Both the position numbers and the translations under genes were made by a program. 23,822 nucleotides of DNA from a virus. Position 1 is the first letter of the stretch. The number at the start of each line of letters is the position of its first letter. This document shows positions 22,266 through 23,822 of this stretch, in pieces. A model generated the notes under the pieces. That model was not told the DNA's origin and made no database searches. It saw nothing but the letters and a program-made list of their open reading frames with translations. The stretch spans positions 1-23,822 of the IMG/VR virus record IMGVR_UViG_3300044632_002125; one strand, 5' to 3'.

Positions 22266-23822
22266 ATGACAACTCTATTCAATTACGACCCATACTACGA
22301 TGATTTCGATGAAGATAAAAACTTCATGCGCGTTTTGTTTCGTCCAGGTTATTCGGTCCAAGCAAGAGAATTAACGCAATTACAAACCATTCTTTCTAAC
22401 CAAATTGAAAAATTTGGTAATCATATCTTTAAGAGTGGTAGTCCAATTATCGGTGGTAAAGTTTCTCTTGATAAGAAAGCAAACTATGTACTATTGCAAT
22501 CTCAGTTTGGTGGGACGGACATTGATGCAACTCAGTTTTTGAATAAAACCGTTGTTTCTTTTGGAAGCGGCAAAACCGTAAGAGCAAAAGTTATTGCTAT
22601 TGATACTACAGATTCAACATCTCCAGCACTTATTATTAAATATTTGAGCGGTGATAAATTTGCAGAATCTGAAACTGTTCGTGTTTATGGTGAAGACATT
22701 TTTGCTACACTTAAAACGACAAATGCAACTGGTGGTTCTTTCGTTGCAAGTATACAAGAAGGTGTTTATTACTTTAAAGGACAATTTGTTAAGGTTGTTC
22801 CACAATTCTTATTGGTCGAATTGTTTTATAGAATTGGTAATTCCTCTACAGTAAATCTCAAACCCTCATACAAAATAGGTATTGAATTTGATGAAAATAT
22901 TGTAGATGAGGTTGATGATACTTCTCTGTTGGACCCAGCACAAGGCTCATTTAACTATCAAGCACCTGGCGCAAACAGATTTGAAATTGCTACAAACTTA
23001 GCAAAGAGAACAATTGATTCTTCTGACGTTTCAACCTTTTTCGAAATCATTCGCTTAGTTGATGATACAGTTGTTAAAGAAATTGATTATCCAATTTACA
23101 GTGAAATTGAAAAAACATTAGCACGTAGAACATATGATGAATCTGGAAACTATACTGTTGACCCATTCGTCATTTCATTGGAAGAAGGCGATGTGGCCAA
23201 TGGAAAATTTAGTGTCGTTCTCGACCCAGGTAAAGCTTATGTTGGTGGTTATGAATTTCAAACGATAGCACCAACAACAATAAGTGTAGATAGAGCCCGA
23301 GAAGTTTCGAATGTAAACGATTATGATTTGCCAACAAATTATGATTCCAGTGTTGTTCTAGCTAACGTTCGCGGAACATTAGATATTTCCACATATCCAC
23401 AGTTGGACATACACTGTGTTCCTCATGCAAGCATTTCAATATCTACAGGTCCTGCGTATAACTCCACAAAAATTGGAACTGTTTATACACATATGATTCG
23501 TTACAACGATTCAACGAATTCCGCTAACGGTAATTCACATACGTTTACAACATATACATTTGGTGCAAATAATTCGCCGATAACCGGAACTCTAGGTGCT
23601 TCAGGTTCTTCAGCAACAACTATTGCTATTCCTGCCACGTTTAATTCTTCATTGACTGCAAATGCATATGCAAATATGTATTTTAGAATTATGAACGGTT
23701 TAGGTAACGCACTTGCTCCTATTCTGATTGTAAGTTCAAATACAACAACTTTGAATCTGGAATCTTCTCTACCTTTCATTCCTTCATCAAACACATTTAG
23801 CATTGAGTCTGATTTTTCTGCG
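22266..23822 (+). CDS. DUF4815-like virion structural protein, 5' part
   Basis: An open frame of 519 codons starts at ATG 22266 and runs off the window. AAGAGGAA overlaps the gp8 stop and lies 5 bases before the ATG. The N-terminus TLFNYDPYYDDFDEDKNFMR, then LFRPGYSVQARELTQLQTIL and GNHIFKSGSPIIGG, is typical of the DUF4815 proteins of T4-like phages. The segment TLARRTYDESGNYTVDPF and DPGKAYVGGYEF supports the same family. Such proteins are peripheral baseplate or fibre-attachment components. The place after gp8 is where T4 has gp9 and gp10, so it may do that job, which is inference. The final residues visible are Asn/Ser-rich. Confidence 0.8.
   Translation, partial: MTTLFNYDPYYDDFDEDKNFMRVLFRPGYSVQARELTQLQTILSNQIEKFGNHIFKSGSPIIGGKVSLDKKANYVLLQSQFGGTDIDATQFLNKTVVSFGSGKTVRAKVIAIDTTDSTSPALIIKYLSGDKFAESETVRVYGEDIFATLKTTNATGGSFVASIQEGVYYFKGQFVKVVPQFLLVELFYRIGNSSTVNLKPSYKIGIEFDENIVDEVDDTSLLDPAQGSFNYQAPGANRFEIATNLAKRTIDSSDVSTFFEIIRLVDDTVVKEIDYPIYSEIEKTLARRTYDESGNYTVDPFVISLEEGDVANGKFSVVLDPGKAYVGGYEFQTIAPTTISVDRAREVSNVNDYDLPTNYDSSVVLANVRGTLDISTYPQLDIHCVPHASISISTGPAYNSTKIGTVYTHMIRYNDSTNSANGNSHTFTTYTFGANNSPITGTLGASGSSATTIAIPATFNSSLTANAYANMYFRIMNGLGNALAPILIVSSNTTTLNLESSLPFIPSSNTFSIESDFSA

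Noticed and set aside
23501-23803. Minus-strand open frame opposite the DUF4815-like gene
   Set aside because: It lies wholly opposite a recognised coding frame and shows no family features or ribosome site.

Overview
This window is part of the genome of a T4-superfamily myovirus, a contractile-tailed, AT-rich dsDNA phage. Three T4 modules can be read by protein family and gene order: dsbA-33-59-32 (late transcription and replication), a head-completion nuclease of the gp4 type, and a nearly complete baseplate set (48, 53, 27, 5, 25, 6, 7, 8). The protein style (gp5 without a lysozyme domain, GxGY-type repeats in wedge proteins, a DUF4815-like protein after gp8) is closer to T4-like phages of cyanobacteria and other aquatic bacteria than to enterobacterial T4. 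The sequence does not identify the host.

Layout. (1) About 1-4293, plus strand: a tightly overlapping operon with the 3' end of a SleB-type cell-wall hydrolase, a small membrane protein, an AAA+ ATPase, dsbA, gp33, gp59, a HAD deoxyribonucleotidase and gp32 (ssDNA-binding protein). gp32 has its own consensus sigma70 promoter and a factor-independent terminator. (2) 4321-9408, minus strand, convergent with gp32: gp4 nuclease, a protein of unknown function, a gp54/tail-tube-like protein, gp26, a -1 frameshift extension of gp26, and a 746-residue tape-measure-like protein carrying an M23 peptidase domain. (3) 9439 to the end, plus strand, divergent from block 2: gp48, gp53, gp27, gp5 split into two genes, an unknown 282-residue protein, gp25, gp6, gp7, gp8 and the start of a DUF4815-like structural protein. 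An exact T4 late promoter element (TATAAATA) sits in the 30-bp divergent gap.

How it works together. dsbA and gp33 are late-transcription factors that would help fire late promoters such as the one at 9408. gp59 and gp32 load helicase on and coat ssDNA during replication. The late genes build the baseplate: hub (27, 5N, 5C spike, 26 with its extension, the M23 protein), wedges (53, 25, 6, 7, 8) and the tube start (48, 54-like). The wall-degrading activity that T4 keeps inside gp5 appears to be carried here by the M23 domain.

Most notable observations: a canonical slippery heptamer (T TTT TTC) at the end of gp26, preceded by a Shine-Dalgarno-like sequence, opens a 66-codon -1 frame that runs exactly to the start of the tape-measure-like gene. 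This is the arrangement of lambda G/GT-H. The gp5 spike is split and has lost its lysozyme, and the same beta-type repeat has spread through gp6, gp7 and gp8.

No gene-free stretch exceeds about 80 bases. I saw no tRNA, CRISPR array, insertion sequence or integrase.
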